Positions 17,904 through 26,891 are shown, counted from the stretch's first letter. The stretch: DNA of 64,000 bases from an uncultured Clostridium sp. (GCA_945915475.1 CAMEFI010000006.1:42757-106756), one strand, 5' to 3'. Notes: generated by a model not told the origin, from the letters alone. A program made the numbers and translations.

Positions 17904-18683
17904 TCACATAAATGCTTTTATCACATTTGTAACAATGGTCTGCATTTCTTCAAATATATATTCTGTGATTGTCGGCAGGAAACCAATGGTAACAAACAAT
18001 ACTGCAAAGCCAAGAAAAATCTTTAACTGAATACCAATCACAAACATATTCATCTGCGGTGCTGTCTTTGCAAGTACACCCAATACCACATTCAAAAGCA
18101 TAATTGCAATCATAACGGGAAGTGCAATTCGAATAGCAATAATAAAATAATCCCCAATATACTGAATCATCGTATCATATAAAGTCCCTGTATCAATCGC
18201 AACCTGTCCAAGAGGTATTAACTGAAAAGAATCTGACAGAGCAGAAAGGATAAAGTAATGCATATTGGAACATAACATAATAACCATCACTAACATATTA
18301 TAAAACTCTGCTGTAATCGTTATCTCCGAATTCATACTCTGATCAAATTCAGACACCATGGAAAATCCAATTTCTCTGTCAATAAACTGACCCGCCGCAT
18401 TAATAATGGATAATGTTACATTTGACATAAATCCTATGGTAATTCCAACAACCAATTCCTTAAGCAACAATACTGTGTATTCCAAAAAAGTAGTATATCC
18501 CAGTGAAACATACGGATTTGCCGTAAATATAGCAAGTGCACATGCTATTCCAATAAAAATGCGCACTCTTCTGGTCACTGCCCGATTACCAAAAATGGGT
18601 GCAAAGGCCATTGCACCCATTACTCTGACAAAAATGGCTAAGTAATATTCTAAATGCGCAATAGAAAATGAATATTCAATCAT
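17904..18683 (-). CDS. fliR: Flagellar export apparatus protein FliR
   Basis: This 259-residue polytopic membrane protein has the FliR layout. The N-terminal hydrophobic region includes RVMGAMAFAPIFGNRAVTRR, the family signature, with a KELVVGITIGFMSNV segment after it. FliR forms the FliP5Q4R1 export gate inside the MS ring. It follows fliQ with a 3-base gap; the next gene, flhB, is after a 74-base gap in which I see no clear promoter. Confidence 0.97.
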   Translation of the reverse strand: MIEYSFSIAHLEYYLAIFVRVMGAMAFAPIFGNRAVTRRVRIFIGIACALAIFTANPYVSLGYTTFLEYTVLLLKELVVGITIGFMSNVTLSIINAAGQFIDREIGFSMVSEFDQSMNSEITITAEFYNMLVMVIMLCSNMHYFILSALSDSFQLIPLGQVAIDTGTLYDTMIQYIGDYFIIAIRIALPVMIAIMLLNVVLGVLAKTAPQMNMFVIGIQLKIFLGFAVLFVTIGFLPTITEYIFEEMQTIVTNVIKAFM

Positions 18684-18686
18684 ATA

Positions 18687-18956
18687 CTACCTCACATAGG
18701 TCGAAAAATTCTCGAATAATTTCTCCATAAAATCTACAATATTATTCATAATCCATCCGCCACACAGAATGATCATAATAAAAATACTAAGTATCTTTGG
18801 TACAAATGTAAGCGTCTGTTCCTGAATAGATGTCACTGTCTGAAAAATACTGATAACAAGACCAACAACTAACGAGACAAGTAACAACGGTGCCGAACAT
18901 TTGATAATCAACCATAATGCCTCTCTTGCAATATCAATTACAACTTCTGTTGTCAT
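18687..18956 (-). CDS. fliQ: Flagellar export apparatus protein FliQ
   Basis: This 89-residue protein consists of two transmembrane hairpin helices, as in FliQ. It starts TTEVVIDIAREALWLIIKCS and has the VSLVVGLVISIFQTVTSIQE signature and the ETLTFVPKIL-type motif (QTLTFVPKILSIF). It is one of the three subunits of the export-gate spiral. It sits tightly between fliP (21 bases) and fliR (3 bases). Confidence 0.97.
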   Translation of the reverse strand: MTTEVVIDIAREALWLIIKCSAPLLLVSLVVGLVISIFQTVTSIQEQTLTFVPKILSIFIMIILCGGWIMNNIVDFMEKLFENFSTYVR

Positions 18957-18977
18957 TTACACACTTCCTATCTACCG

Positions 18978-19844
18978 TCAATAATGAAAACTCTTCACCA
19001 ACTGCCCAATCACCAAATTCCATCCGTCTGCCATAATAAAGAGCAAAATTTTAAATGGCATGGAAATCGTAGTCGGTGGCAACATCATCATACCCATCGC
19101 CATCAGAGTTGAAGCGACAACCATATCAATAATAATAAACGGAATATAGATCAAGAAACCAATAATAAAGGATTTCCGAAGCTCCCCTAACATAAATGCA
19201 GGAATTAACACAGAATTCGGAATATCTGAGACATCTTCCACACTCTTCACTCTAGACATCTCAAGGAAAAAATTAATATCTTTGGTCTCAACATTATCCA
19301 GCATAAAATCCCGAAGCGGTTCCATGCAGGCCTTCAACCCCTCTTCCTGCGTAATCTCACCCTTTGCAAGCGGATCGATTCCTTCTGTCTTAATACGTTC
19401 CATTGTTGGCGTCATAATAAAGAGGGTTAAAAACAACGCAAGCCCTATCAGAACATTATTCGGAGGCGCCGATTGCGTACCAAGTGCAGTTCTCAAAAAA
19501 TGAAAAACAACAATAATCCTGGTAAAAGACGTCATCATAATAACGATTGATGGAGCCAGGGAAATAACAGTAATCACCAATAACATCTGCAATGTTCCCG
19601 CAAGAGTGCCTTCTTCATTATTCGTATCCACTGTTACACCTAATGAAAAGGGAACATCATTCTCTAAATTGGTCAGATTCTCTCTCTGCTCACCATTTAT
19701 ATTCTCTGTTGTTGCAGTTGCTTTTACCTGACAGCCAATGCATAATACAGAGAATATAATAATGTAAGCAATTATAAACTTTTTAAAATGAATTCTCTTT
19801 CGAATTCCTTGTAAATGTAAATTATTCTTTATCTTGTTTTTCAT
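18978..19844 (-). CDS. fliP: Flagellar export apparatus protein FliP
   Basis: This 288-residue protein has an N-terminal signal-peptide-like helix (about 23-40), a short extracytoplasmic segment and four conserved membrane helices. Motifs seen are SLAPSIVIMMTSFTRIIVV, FLRTALGTQSAPPNNVLIG and, near the end, MGMMMLPPTTISMPFK, which are FliP hallmarks. It forms the export pore with FliQ and FliR. The start overlaps the fliO 3' end by 23 bases. An extra-long basic start (KNKIKNNLHLQGIRKRIHFKK) precedes the signal helix. Confidence 0.97.
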   Translation of the reverse strand: MKNKIKNNLHLQGIRKRIHFKKFIIAYIIIFSVLCIGCQVKATATTENINGEQRENLTNLENDVPFSLGVTVDTNNEEGTLAGTLQMLLVITVISLAPSIVIMMTSFTRIIVVFHFLRTALGTQSAPPNNVLIGLALFLTLFIMTPTMERIKTEGIDPLAKGEITQEEGLKACMEPLRDFMLDNVETKDINFFLEMSRVKSVEDVSDIPNSVLIPAFMLGELRKSFIIGFLIYIPFIIIDMVVASTLMAMGMMMLPPTTISMPFKILLFIMADGWNLVIGQLVKSFHY

Positions 19845-20199
19845 TTTTCATCTTATCCAATATGTGTTTAAAATTAATGGGTTCTATTGTAGCCTCATGC
19901 ATTACAATCTCATCCTCATCTAATTCTGTTAAGAGCGTAACTTCATCTTTTCCTACTGCAATGGCAAGATAACGTTTTCCAATCTTAACAATTTCGATCA
20001 TCTTATTATTTGATAACCGATATGCTTCAATTATACGAATGTTACTTTTCTTATTGATTACATTCGATTGATAACTTCCAGCAATTCTTGCAGCTATATA
20101 AGCAAGAAAAAGGACAAAGAAAAATAGCAAAACAACACAAATCAACTGTGCAATACCCTCTGCACCAGAAGACGACTGTACTAAAAACATATTATTCAA
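19822..20199 (-). CDS. fliO: Flagellar export assembly protein FliO (FliZ of Bacillus)
   Basis: This 125-residue protein has a single transmembrane helix (about 16-40) and a cytosolic domain in which YRLSNNKMIEIVKIGKRYLA and an AVGKDEVTLLTELDEDE segment match the FliO/FliZ pattern. FliO is a chaperone-like scaffold for FliP-ring assembly; sequence conservation is low and the position right before fliP is strong support. It overlaps cheY by 8 bases upstream and fliP by 23 downstream. Confidence 0.9.
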   Translation of the reverse strand: MNNMFLVQSSSGAEGIAQLICVVLLFFFVLFLAYIAARIAGSYQSNVINKKSNIRIIEAYRLSNNKMIEIVKIGKRYLAIAVGKDEVTLLTELDEDEIVMHEATIEPINFKHILDKMKNEKQDKE

Positions 20200-20554
20200 C
20201 AGCTTTCTTAACAGCCTCTAATACACGATCCGGCTGGAATGGTTTCACGATAAAATCTCTTGCACCTGACTGGATACTTTCTATTACCATTGCCTGCTGT
20301 CCCATTGCAGAACACATTACAACACTTGCATTTGGATCTGCTTCTTTAATCTTTTTAAGAGCCTGAATACCATCCATCTCTGGCATAGTAATATCCATTA
20401 ATACAAGATCCGGCTGTGTCTCAGCATATTTTTCAACAGCCTTCAGACCATTCTCTGCTTCTCCGGCAATGGTATACCCATTCTTTACTAAAATATCCTT
20501 GATCATCATTCTCATAAACGCTGCATCATCACAAATTAAAATACTTTTTGCCAT
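20192..20554 (-). CDS. cheY: Chemotaxis response regulator CheY
   Basis: This 120-residue single receiver domain has all catalytic residues: acidic pair Asp9-Asp10 (ILICDDAAFM), phosphorylation site Asp54 in LVLMDITMPEMDG, the Ser in VMCSAMGQ and Lys in FIVKPF. Phospho-CheY binds the FliM/FliY switch to change rotation. Its location between fliY and fliO, away from cheA, is the same as in B. subtilis. FliY and CheC in this window are its expected phosphatases. Confidence 0.98.
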   Translation of the reverse strand: MAKSILICDDAAFMRMMIKDILVKNGYTIAGEAENGLKAVEKYAETQPDLVLMDITMPEMDGIQALKKIKEADPNASVVMCSAMGQQAMVIESIQSGARDFIVKPFQPDRVLEAVKKAVE

Positions 20555-20584
20555 ATTATCTTATTCTCCATTTCATATAATACT

Positions 20585-21757
20585 TTATTCTTTAATGATG
20601 TCAGTTACTCTGACACCAAAGCTCTCTTCAATTACAACAACCTCGCCTTTGGCAACCAGCTTGCCGTTAACCAATACATCAATAGGTTCCCCAGCAATCT
20701 TATCTAACTCAATAATGGTTCCGGGTGAAAATTCAAGTATATCTTTGATGCTCTTCTTCGTTCTACCTAGTTCAACCGTTACCTCCAGTGGAACATCCAT
20801 AATCAGATCAATGTTCTCCTGTTGCGTGATTGGATTCACTCCCATATTAAATGGCTGGAACTGTACTGGCTGCACATTCACATCCTGAACCGGTGGAACA
20901 TAATTATATGCCATTGTTTGCCCTGCCGGTATCTGGCCCATTCCCATCATCGGCTGCCCCATAGGCGTATGCTCCGGTATTGACTGTGACGTTTGCATTT
21001 GAGGTTGCGGTTGTGGCGGTGCCGGTGCCGTTTCCTCCTTCTTTACCTCTGGTTTCGTACTAACTTCTGGTTCTTTTGTAGACGCAAACTTACGATACAA
21101 TTCTTTCGCCAGATCAACCGGGTACAACTGCATGATGCTGCTATCAACCAGATCTCCAATCTCCATTTTGAAGAACACTTTGACAAATGTATTATTCAAA
21201 AAAGCACCTGCTTTTTGGGAATCAAGATCATCAAGCAAATTTAGTAATTCTGCTTGTGGTGGAGATATATCAATCTTCTGACCCAGCATAGATGATAACG
21301 ACGTTGCGGAAGACCCCATCATCTGGTTCATAGCTTCACAAATTGCACTTAAATGCAGATCAGAAAGTTCGTCTACCAGATTCGTACCATCTCCTCCCAT
21401 CATCAAATCTGTTATTACCTTAACATCATCTTCCCGAAGAATCAAGACGTTATTTCCCTCAATTCCTTCTTTGTATGAAATTGTAATAAAAACACACGGT
21501 TTCTCATAATCTGCAACAAGTTCTTCCCAGGTACAAACGGATACCTTAGGAGTTGTAATGGTTACCTTCTGATTCACCAATGAATATAACGTTGTTGCAG
21601 CAGTTCCCATACAGATATTGGAAATCTCACCAATTGCATCACGTTCTTCATCTGTTAATATCTCACCAGAGGTAGAATTTGTGGTTGCATCACCGCTATT
21701 ACCAGAAGCATTGCCCAACAAGGCATTGATCTCTTCTTGTGATAACATTCCATCCAT
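20585..21757 (-). CDS. fliY: Flagellar motor switch phosphatase FliY (CheC-FliN fusion)
   Basis: FliY is both a C-ring component and a CheY-P phosphatase. Order of parts: N-terminal FliM-like EIDALL peptide (SQEEINALLG) for CheY-P binding; CheC-like phosphatase domain with two E-x-x-N centres (IGEISNICMGTAATTL and CEAMNQMMGSSATSL); a Pro/Gln/Met-rich linker (about 230-305); and a C-terminal FliN/SpoA domain (LEVTVELGRTKKSIKDIL ... GEVVVIEESFGVRVTDI). The 390-residue length fits FliY. It lies 4 bases after fliM. Both phosphatase centres appear intact. Confidence 0.97.
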   Translation of the reverse strand: MDGMLSQEEINALLGNASGNSGDATTNSTSGEILTDEERDAIGEISNICMGTAATTLYSLVNQKVTITTPKVSVCTWEELVADYEKPCVFITISYKEGIEGNNVLILREDDVKVITDLMMGGDGTNLVDELSDLHLSAICEAMNQMMGSSATSLSSMLGQKIDISPPQAELLNLLDDLDSQKAGAFLNNTFVKVFFKMEIGDLVDSSIMQLYPVDLAKELYRKFASTKEPEVSTKPEVKKEETAPAPPQPQPQMQTSQSIPEHTPMGQPMMGMGQIPAGQTMAYNYVPPVQDVNVQPVQFQPFNMGVNPITQQENIDLIMDVPLEVTVELGRTKKSIKDILEFSPGTIIELDKIAGEPIDVLVNGKLVAKGEVVVIEESFGVRVTDIIKE

Positions 21758-21761
21758 GTTT

Positions 21762-22739
21762 CTACTCCTCCCTTATTATTTCTGTCACTTTCACTGCATA
21801 ATTCTCAGTGCTTGAGCCCGGCAGAGCTTTAAACTTCACAATATTACCCACATAAACATCTAATTCATCATTGACATGGGAATCTAATTTAATGATATCA
21901 CCAACCTGAAGATTGATAAAATCCATAACGGAAACAGTACTTCTACCAAGCACCGCTTTCATCGGAATCTGTGCTTTATTAATCGCTGTCTCAATGAATT
22001 CCTGATAAGAATCTTCATCCTTATTTTTCATTGTTGAGAACCAATATTTTGTATTCAGCTTGTCCATGATATCTTCCAATGTTAAAAAAGGTAAACAAAC
22101 ATTCATCAAGCCCTCTACATTACCAATACAAATATTAATAGTAACGATAGCGATCATCTCGCTAGGTGATATAATCTGAGCAAACTGACTATTTGTTTCA
22201 ATTCTTTCTAATCTGGGATGTATCTCAATTACATTCTTCCATGGTTCCCTTAATAAATCAACAAAAACTGTAAAAATGCGTTCTAGTACACTCAACTCTA
22301 TTTCAGAAAAATCTCTCGGCTTTTCAAGAGGATCCCCAAGACCTCCCAACATACGATCTATAATCGTAAATCCAAGATTAGAAGCCAGTTCAATAATAAT
22401 ATTACCCTTCAATGGTTCAAAATCAACAATGCCAAGTAGCACCGGATTAGACAACGCATTTGAAAATTCTGAATATGTAACGGCTTCTGAATTCATAACA
22501 TCTACCTGAACATTTTTTCGCAGATATGCCGGAAGATTGCTAGAAACCAATCTGCCGAAGTTTTCAAAAATAATCTCTAGCGTTCTTAAATGCTCTTTGG
22601 AGAACTTTGCGGGTCTTGTGAAGTCATAATCTTTAATTTTAACAGCCGGCTCTTCATTAATCTCATCTACATCCAGTTCGCCGGAACTTAACTGTTTCAA
22701 CAATGCATCTATCTCATTCTGAGACAACACATCCGCCAT
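21762..22739 (-). CDS. fliM: Flagellar motor switch protein FliM
   Basis: FliM is the C-ring protein that receives CheY-P. It begins with the CheY-binding peptide region MADVLSQNEIDALLKQL, followed by the YDFTRPAKFSKEHLRTLEII motif, the CheC-like middle domain (with GGLGDP) and a C-terminal SpoA domain (LQVGDIIKLDSHVNDELDVY). The length is 325 residues. The start used is the ATG ending 22739 with a GGAGGTGA site; a longer open frame reaching 22928 runs back into fliL and is rejected. It lies between fliL and fliY. Confidence 0.97.
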   Translation of the reverse strand: MADVLSQNEIDALLKQLSSGELDVDEINEEPAVKIKDYDFTRPAKFSKEHLRTLEIIFENFGRLVSSNLPAYLRKNVQVDVMNSEAVTYSEFSNALSNPVLLGIVDFEPLKGNIIIELASNLGFTIIDRMLGGLGDPLEKPRDFSEIELSVLERIFTVFVDLLREPWKNVIEIHPRLERIETNSQFAQIISPSEMIAIVTINICIGNVEGLMNVCLPFLTLEDIMDKLNTKYWFSTMKNKDEDSYQEFIETAINKAQIPMKAVLGRSTVSVMDFINLQVGDIIKLDSHVNDELDVYVGNIVKFKALPGSSTENYAVKVTEIIREE

Positions 22740-22803
22740 TATCTCACCTCCAATAGTAATGTAATCATCCTTACTCCGGTAAAATGCCGGAACAACTGAA
22801 CTT

Positions 22804-23313
22804 CTATTGGGTTGTAAACTTGTTAAATGACACATTATAAATACATTGTGTCGCATATTTCTTCTGTAAGCTTTCAAGAATCTGCTTCTTGATCTCATCC
22901 TGTGTGTTCTGATTCGTAACCTCTGCATATGTATAATTCTGGATTACATTCCTTGCCTCGTCAAACACGGCGCCACCAGATTCCTGAAGAACCGTATTCA
23001 ATGATTCATAATCCTTTGTAGAATTGTCCATTTCTAATGTAAGCCCTACCTGCACATAGTGGCTTTGTCCACTGCCGTCATCCTTAAGATTCACAACCTG
23101 TGCATCCACATTATAGGTCGCCATATTCTCCAATGCAACTGCTGGTGCCTCATCTCCTCCCTCTAATTCCAAGTTCAGAACAGAAGCAATCTCAGAAATT
23201 AGATTATTGGTCTTTTTTGCAGAAGGCATACATACAAACACTAACAATATATTAAGTATTAAATTCACAACACAGATTGCTAAAATAATAACGGTAATTA
23301 AATTCTTCTTCAT
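22804..23313 (-). CDS. fliL: Flagellar basal-body-associated protein FliL
   Basis: This 169-residue protein has a single N-terminal transmembrane helix (about 5-27) and a periplasmic-side C-terminal domain, as in FliL, with YVQVGLTLEMDNS and the long LNTVLQESGGAVFDEARNVI helix followed by IKKQILESLQKKY. FliL surrounds the stator and supports torque. Sequence conservation of FliL is low; the position between motB and fliM supports the call. Confidence 0.92.
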   Translation of the reverse strand: MKKNLITVIILAICVVNLILNILLVFVCMPSAKKTNNLISEIASVLNLELEGGDEAPAVALENMATYNVDAQVVNLKDDGSGQSHYVQVGLTLEMDNSTKDYESLNTVLQESGGAVFDEARNVIQNYTYAEVTNQNTQDEIKKQILESLQKKYATQCIYNVSFNKFTTQ

Positions 23314-23338
23314 TCTATATCTCCCATCTATACTTCAT

Positions 23339-24268
23339 CTATGGATTCGCTGATTCCTGCAGATCAGAATTCAATTGATTGTATATTTTAATTGTTACCC
23401 GTCGATTCTTTGCGCGTCCCTCTTCCGAATCATTCGATGCCACCGGACGACTTTCTCCGTATCCCGCAACCTTCAGATTCTCATCAGGAAAAGTTGTATT
23501 ATCCACAATATATTCATATACTTTTGTTGCTCTTGCAGTAGACAAATACCGATTACTCTGAAAGTTAGAATTCCTAATTGGAACATTATCAGTGTGACCT
23601 TCAATCTCAATAATTGATGTCTGATACTTTTGAATAATCGATGTAATCTTCTTCATGAATTTCTGCGCATCCTCCCGGATATCTGCACTTCCCTGTTCAA
23701 ACAACAAGGCACCATTCAAATCCAATGATACATATTGAGCATTATAATCCATTGTAACATTATCTTCTATCTTATAAGACTCTGTTAATTCTGAAATCTC
23801 ATCATACATCCGGGCAGATTGTTTTTCTCCCTCTTCTTCTAACTGTTCTTTCAACTCACTTTGACTAATCTGTTCTGCCAATGTCTCTTCCGTATTAGGT
23901 TCTACACTGTCCGGTTGGTCAGAAGAATCTTCCTTTCCATCATCAGAGCCTGTAGCCGATAAATCCTGATTGTTTCCTTTTACTTCAGAGGATACACCAA
24001 TATATTCCAAAACAGATTCAATTCCCGGAAGCTGTGTTACCCCTCCTGAAACAATCTGACCATCCACTAGCGAGACAGCACCGGATTCCAAAACACTAAA
24101 ACTGGAATCATTAAAAGATGCAATGATTCGTTGTACCTTTTCTTCATCAATATTCGAACTGGCAAATAGAAGTACAAAAAAGCATAGCAATAAATTCATC
24201 AAATCACTAAATGTGGCCATCCATGCCGGAGAACCTTCCTCTGGTGGTTTCTGTTTCTTCATTGCCAT
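23339..24268 (-). CDS. motB: Stator protein MotB, resembling the sodium-type PomB/MotS
   Basis: MotB anchors the torque-generating stator to peptidoglycan. Residues 1-35 have the ion-binding transmembrane helix (AWMATFSDLMNLLLCFFVLL) with the essential Asp in TFSDLM; a plug and acidic linker region follow (about 90-150); and the C-terminal OmpA-like domain has IEIEGHTDNVPI and AGYGESRPVASN. The helix segment resembles Vibrio PomB and Bacillus MotS (Na+-driven) more than H+-driven MotB. The length is 309 residues. It is 3 bases after motA. Confidence 0.95.
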   Translation of the reverse strand: MAMKKQKPPEEGSPAWMATFSDLMNLLLCFFVLLFASSNIDEEKVQRIIASFNDSSFSVLESGAVSLVDGQIVSGGVTQLPGIESVLEYIGVSSEVKGNNQDLSATGSDDGKEDSSDQPDSVEPNTEETLAEQISQSELKEQLEEEGEKQSARMYDEISELTESYKIEDNVTMDYNAQYVSLDLNGALLFEQGSADIREDAQKFMKKITSIIQKYQTSIIEIEGHTDNVPIRNSNFQSNRYLSTARATKVYEYIVDNTTFPDENLKVAGYGESRPVASNDSEEGRAKNRRVTIKIYNQLNSDLQESANP

Positions 24269-24271
24269 TGA

Positions 24272-25054
24272 CTATTCACCACCTTCAGCGAAACTATCTC
24301 TCAATCCAGGTGCTAAGAATGATTTTAATTTCTCCTCAATAACTCTCGGATTCTCTCCTGCCTGAATGGATAACAGTCCCTCAATCATGATTTCCTTTAA
24401 TTGTATCTCCATATCATTCAATGTAGTAAGCTTCGTTGAAATCGGAGCACAAATCCAGTTGGCAAGAACAGAACCATAATATGTAGTAATCAAAGCAGTA
24501 GCCATGTTCGGTCCAATCTTATCCGGATCCATGTTCTTTAACATAAGTACCAGACCAATCAAAGTACCAATCATACCCCATGCAGGACCCATGGCAGCAA
24601 CCTGTTTCCAAAACCCGATATTTACCTGATGTCTTGCATCAATATTCACCAATTCCGATTCCAAAATTCCCCGAACCAACTCCGGATCAGTACCATCAAC
24701 GATTAGTAATATTCCTTTTTTCATAAAAGGATCCTCTAATGTATTAGCCGATTCTTCCAAAGCGAGCAGTCCTTCCTTTCTAGCCACATTGGATAGATCA
24801 ATAATCTGTCGAATCGTACCAATGGTATCCAACTGAGGAACCTTAAAAATTAATAATGCTGCCTTCATTCCCTTTATAAAATCCGGCATATGATAGCTGG
24901 CAAACACACATCCAAATGCACCACCAAATGTGATCAATGCAGATTGCGAATGCACAAAATAGGATGCTGCTGCCCAGCCTGCTTCTCCTGTCACCATACC
25001 AAACACCATCAAAGCAAATGATAGAAGAAGACCAATTATTGTTGCTATATCCAC
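24272..25054 (-). CDS. motA: Stator protein MotA, PomA/MotP-like
   Basis: This four-helix stator protein has the conserved MotA/PomA signature region AAMGPAWGMIGTLIGLVLML followed by MDPDKIGPNMATALITTYYG and a cytoplasmic end LSIQAGENPRVIEEKLKSFL. These are close to the PomA/MotP type. The start is a GTG ending at 25054 (product begins MDIATIIGLLL), with GGAGAGG about 8 bases before; the alternative GTG at 25063 sits on the ribosome site. An extended -10 promoter (25126-25134) precedes it. It forms MotA5B2 stators with the next gene. Confidence 0.96.
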   Translation of the reverse strand: MDIATIIGLLLSFALMVFGMVTGEAGWAAASYFVHSQSALITFGGAFGCVFASYHMPDFIKGMKAALLIFKVPQLDTIGTIRQIIDLSNVARKEGLLALEESANTLEDPFMKKGILLIVDGTDPELVRGILESELVNIDARHQVNIGFWKQVAAMGPAWGMIGTLIGLVLMLKNMDPDKIGPNMATALITTYYGSVLANWICAPISTKLTTLNDMEIQLKEIMIEGLLSIQAGENPRVIEEKLKSFLAPGLRDSFAEGGE

Positions 25055-25125
25055 TGTTTCCACCTCTCCACTTTCATGTATATTCCATTTTTATCCCCAA
25101 AAAAAGAAATCTCTCAATCTAATCA

Positions 25126-25134
25126 ATTATACCA
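25126..25134 (-). promoter_or_regulatory. Extended -10 promoter ahead of motA
   Basis: The minus strand shows TGGTATAAT, a perfect extended -10, 70 bases upstream of the motA start in the flbD-motA gap (25055-25161). No good -35 is seen. It could give the stator and downstream fliL-fliM genes a supply independent of the hook genes. Confidence 0.5.
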
Positions 25135-25161
25135 TAATCAAAGAACTTTTTCTACTAGAAG

Positions 25162-25353
25162 TTACAATTGAGAACAAAATATTGCTCTCCGATAAGATAT
25201 TACTAAATTTGTGATGTCTTGTCTACTTTCTTTTACAATTATTTTTCTTCCCGTTGTAAGGGTTACCACAGTATCCGGAGTCTCCTCCACCAATTCTATA
25301 ATATCCGCATTTACCGTAAATTTTACATCATTTAATTTGGTCAACTCAATCAT
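25162..25353 (-). CDS. flbD: FlbD/SwrD family small flagellar protein
   Basis: This 63-residue protein matches the small FlbD (YlzI/SwrD) family: starts MIELTKLNDVKFTVNADIIE and continues with PDTVVTLTTGRKIIVKES, its usual two motifs. In B. subtilis SwrD lies at the same operon position and raises flagellar motor power, needed for swarming; here it sits directly next to motA/motB. Function in this organism is inferred from that. AAGGAGG Shine-Dalgarno. Confidence 0.93.
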   Translation of the reverse strand: MIELTKLNDVKFTVNADIIELVEETPDTVVTLTTGRKIIVKESRQDITNLVISYRRAIFCSQL

Positions 25354-25379
25354 ACGGGTACCTCCTTTAAACTGTCTTC

Positions 25380-25388
25380 ATTATAACA
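25380..25388 (-). promoter_or_regulatory. Extended -10 promoter ahead of flbD
   Basis: TGTTATAAT on the minus strand is an extended -10 element that begins 6 bases beyond the flgE terminator stem and about 27 bases before the flbD start. There is no recognisable -35. It would restart transcription after the hairpin. Confidence 0.45.
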
Positions 25389-25437
25389 CAAAATGCTGTC
25401 ATATTAGGATTTATATGGTTTCTCCTAATATGACAGC
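25389..25437 (-). terminator. Intrinsic terminator after flgE
   Basis: A perfect 15-bp stem (arms 25395-25409 and 25423-25437) with a 13-base loop begins 6 bases after the flgE stop. On the minus strand it is followed by ATTTTGTG, a short U-tract. It is the clearest terminator inside the flagellar array and divides it into a rod/hook part and a stator/switch/export part; read-through is likely partial. Confidence 0.75.
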
Positions 25438-25443
25438 GTTATC

Positions 25444-26814
25444 TTATCGTTTCAGATTAACAAGTTCTTCAATTAATGTATCAGAAACTGTAATGATTCT
25501 GGAATTTGCCTGGAATCCTCTTTGCGTAACAATCATCTCTGTAAATTCCTGAGATAAATCTACGTTGGACATTTCAATAACTCCCTGTGTCATCTTCTCT
25601 CCGGTATTCTCAATATCCTGTCCAATTCCATCAAATTCGCCGGAAGCTCGTGTTTCCTTATATAAGCTGTCACCAATTGCCTCTAAACCGGCTGGGTTAA
25701 TAAAATTAGCAACTGCAATCTGACCTAATAACTTTGTTACTCCATTATCATACACACCATAAATCTTACCAGACGTATCAATACTGACATCTGTAAGGCT
25801 TCCTACTCTTCGTCCACCACCAGTAGAATCTGTTCCACCCCGGACAGTCTCAACATCACACTCTCCACCTTTTGTAGAATACATTGTTATATTCGAGCAA
25901 TCCAATTCAATGGAATTAATCCATTCATTTTGATTCGGAGAGGAATGATCCTGGAACACATTACCATGAGCTGCATCATTTGGGGTAATTGTAAGAGTTG
26001 TCTTACCTGCCCCCTGGACACCACCCATTCCAAAGAAGTTACCAGTATCCGGATCAAATTTAATGGTTGCATCTCCAAGGGAAGCACTATATCCATTTTG
26101 AAGAATATCCACATTATTGCTGTCTTTGATAGAATCAATTGCGAGATTATACAAACTGGAATCCGTTGTACTTTGTGTAATCTTGAATTTAACCGTATAG
26201 GCATATCCTAAATTATCATAAATCGGCACAGTTGTTACAACACCATCTGCAGTCTGCAATTTTGGATCTACACTGGCAATATTACCATGCATATACATTT
26301 TTGATGTCATTTCCGGAGCTGCCACCTGATTCTCCTCTGACTCTGGTCTCAATGCAGATACAGAATCTCTTTTAATCTGTGTCGGATCATCCGGATCTAC
26401 CTGCCAACCCATTACCAGGTCACCATTACCGGTAACAAGATTACCACTATCATCTGTCTGGAACGCACCTACTTTTGTAAAATAGTTTGTTCCTGAACGA
26501 TTCACAATAAAGAAAGAACTACCATTGATCATCAGATCATATGGGTTATTTGTGGACTGTGCAGAACCATTCTTTTGTGATACGGAAACAGTTGCCACAC
26601 CAGTTCCTAAACCAATCTGCTTTGCATTGGTACCACCGGTATTGCCCGTTGATCCTGTTGCATTCTGCGTTGTCTGATACAATACATCTTTAAATAATAC
26701 CTGACTGGATTTGAAGCCAACCGTATTAACATTTGCAATATTATTACCAATTACATCCATTTTTGTCTGATGTGTCTTAAGTCCTGCCACACCAGAATAA
26801 AGTGATCTCATCAT
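25444..26814 (-). CDS. flgE: Flagellar hook protein FlgE
   Basis: FlgE polymerises into the hook. The 456-residue protein has the rod/hook N-terminal signature (RSLYSGVAGLKTHQTKMDVI followed by NNIANVNTVGFKSSQ) and the paired C-terminal one (MSNVDLSQEFTEMIVTQRGF, ANSRIITVSDTLIEELVNL), with Gly/Asn/Thr-rich middle domains. The C-terminal DUF1078 helix is intact. Start ATG has a GGAGG site. It is followed immediately by a strong hairpin. Ser/Thr-rich, no signal peptide, exported by the flagellar type III apparatus. Confidence 0.96.
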   Translation of the reverse strand: MMRSLYSGVAGLKTHQTKMDVIGNNIANVNTVGFKSSQVLFKDVLYQTTQNATGSTGNTGGTNAKQIGLGTGVATVSVSQKNGSAQSTNNPYDLMINGSSFFIVNRSGTNYFTKVGAFQTDDSGNLVTGNGDLVMGWQVDPDDPTQIKRDSVSALRPESEENQVAAPEMTSKMYMHGNIASVDPKLQTADGVVTTVPIYDNLGYAYTVKFKITQSTTDSSLYNLAIDSIKDSNNVDILQNGYSASLGDATIKFDPDTGNFFGMGGVQGAGKTTLTITPNDAAHGNVFQDHSSPNQNEWINSIELDCSNITMYSTKGGECDVETVRGGTDSTGGGRRVGSLTDVSIDTSGKIYGVYDNGVTKLLGQIAVANFINPAGLEAIGDSLYKETRASGEFDGIGQDIENTGEKMTQGVIEMSNVDLSQEFTEMIVTQRGFQANSRIITVSDTLIEELVNLKR

Positions 26815-26891
26815 AATTAACGACCTCCTAATCTTTCACTGATGGTCATCCCTTCTGTCATTCAGGGATATCTAGCCTCCAAAAGGTCCGG

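Noticed and set aside
22740..22928. Extended start for fliM (63 extra residues)
   Set aside because: It runs into the fliL coding region and lacks a ribosome site; the internal ATG has GGAGGTGA and matches the family start.
25887..26204. Minus-strand ORF (105 aa) within flgE
   Set aside because: Out-of-frame shadow of the hook gene, no site or family.
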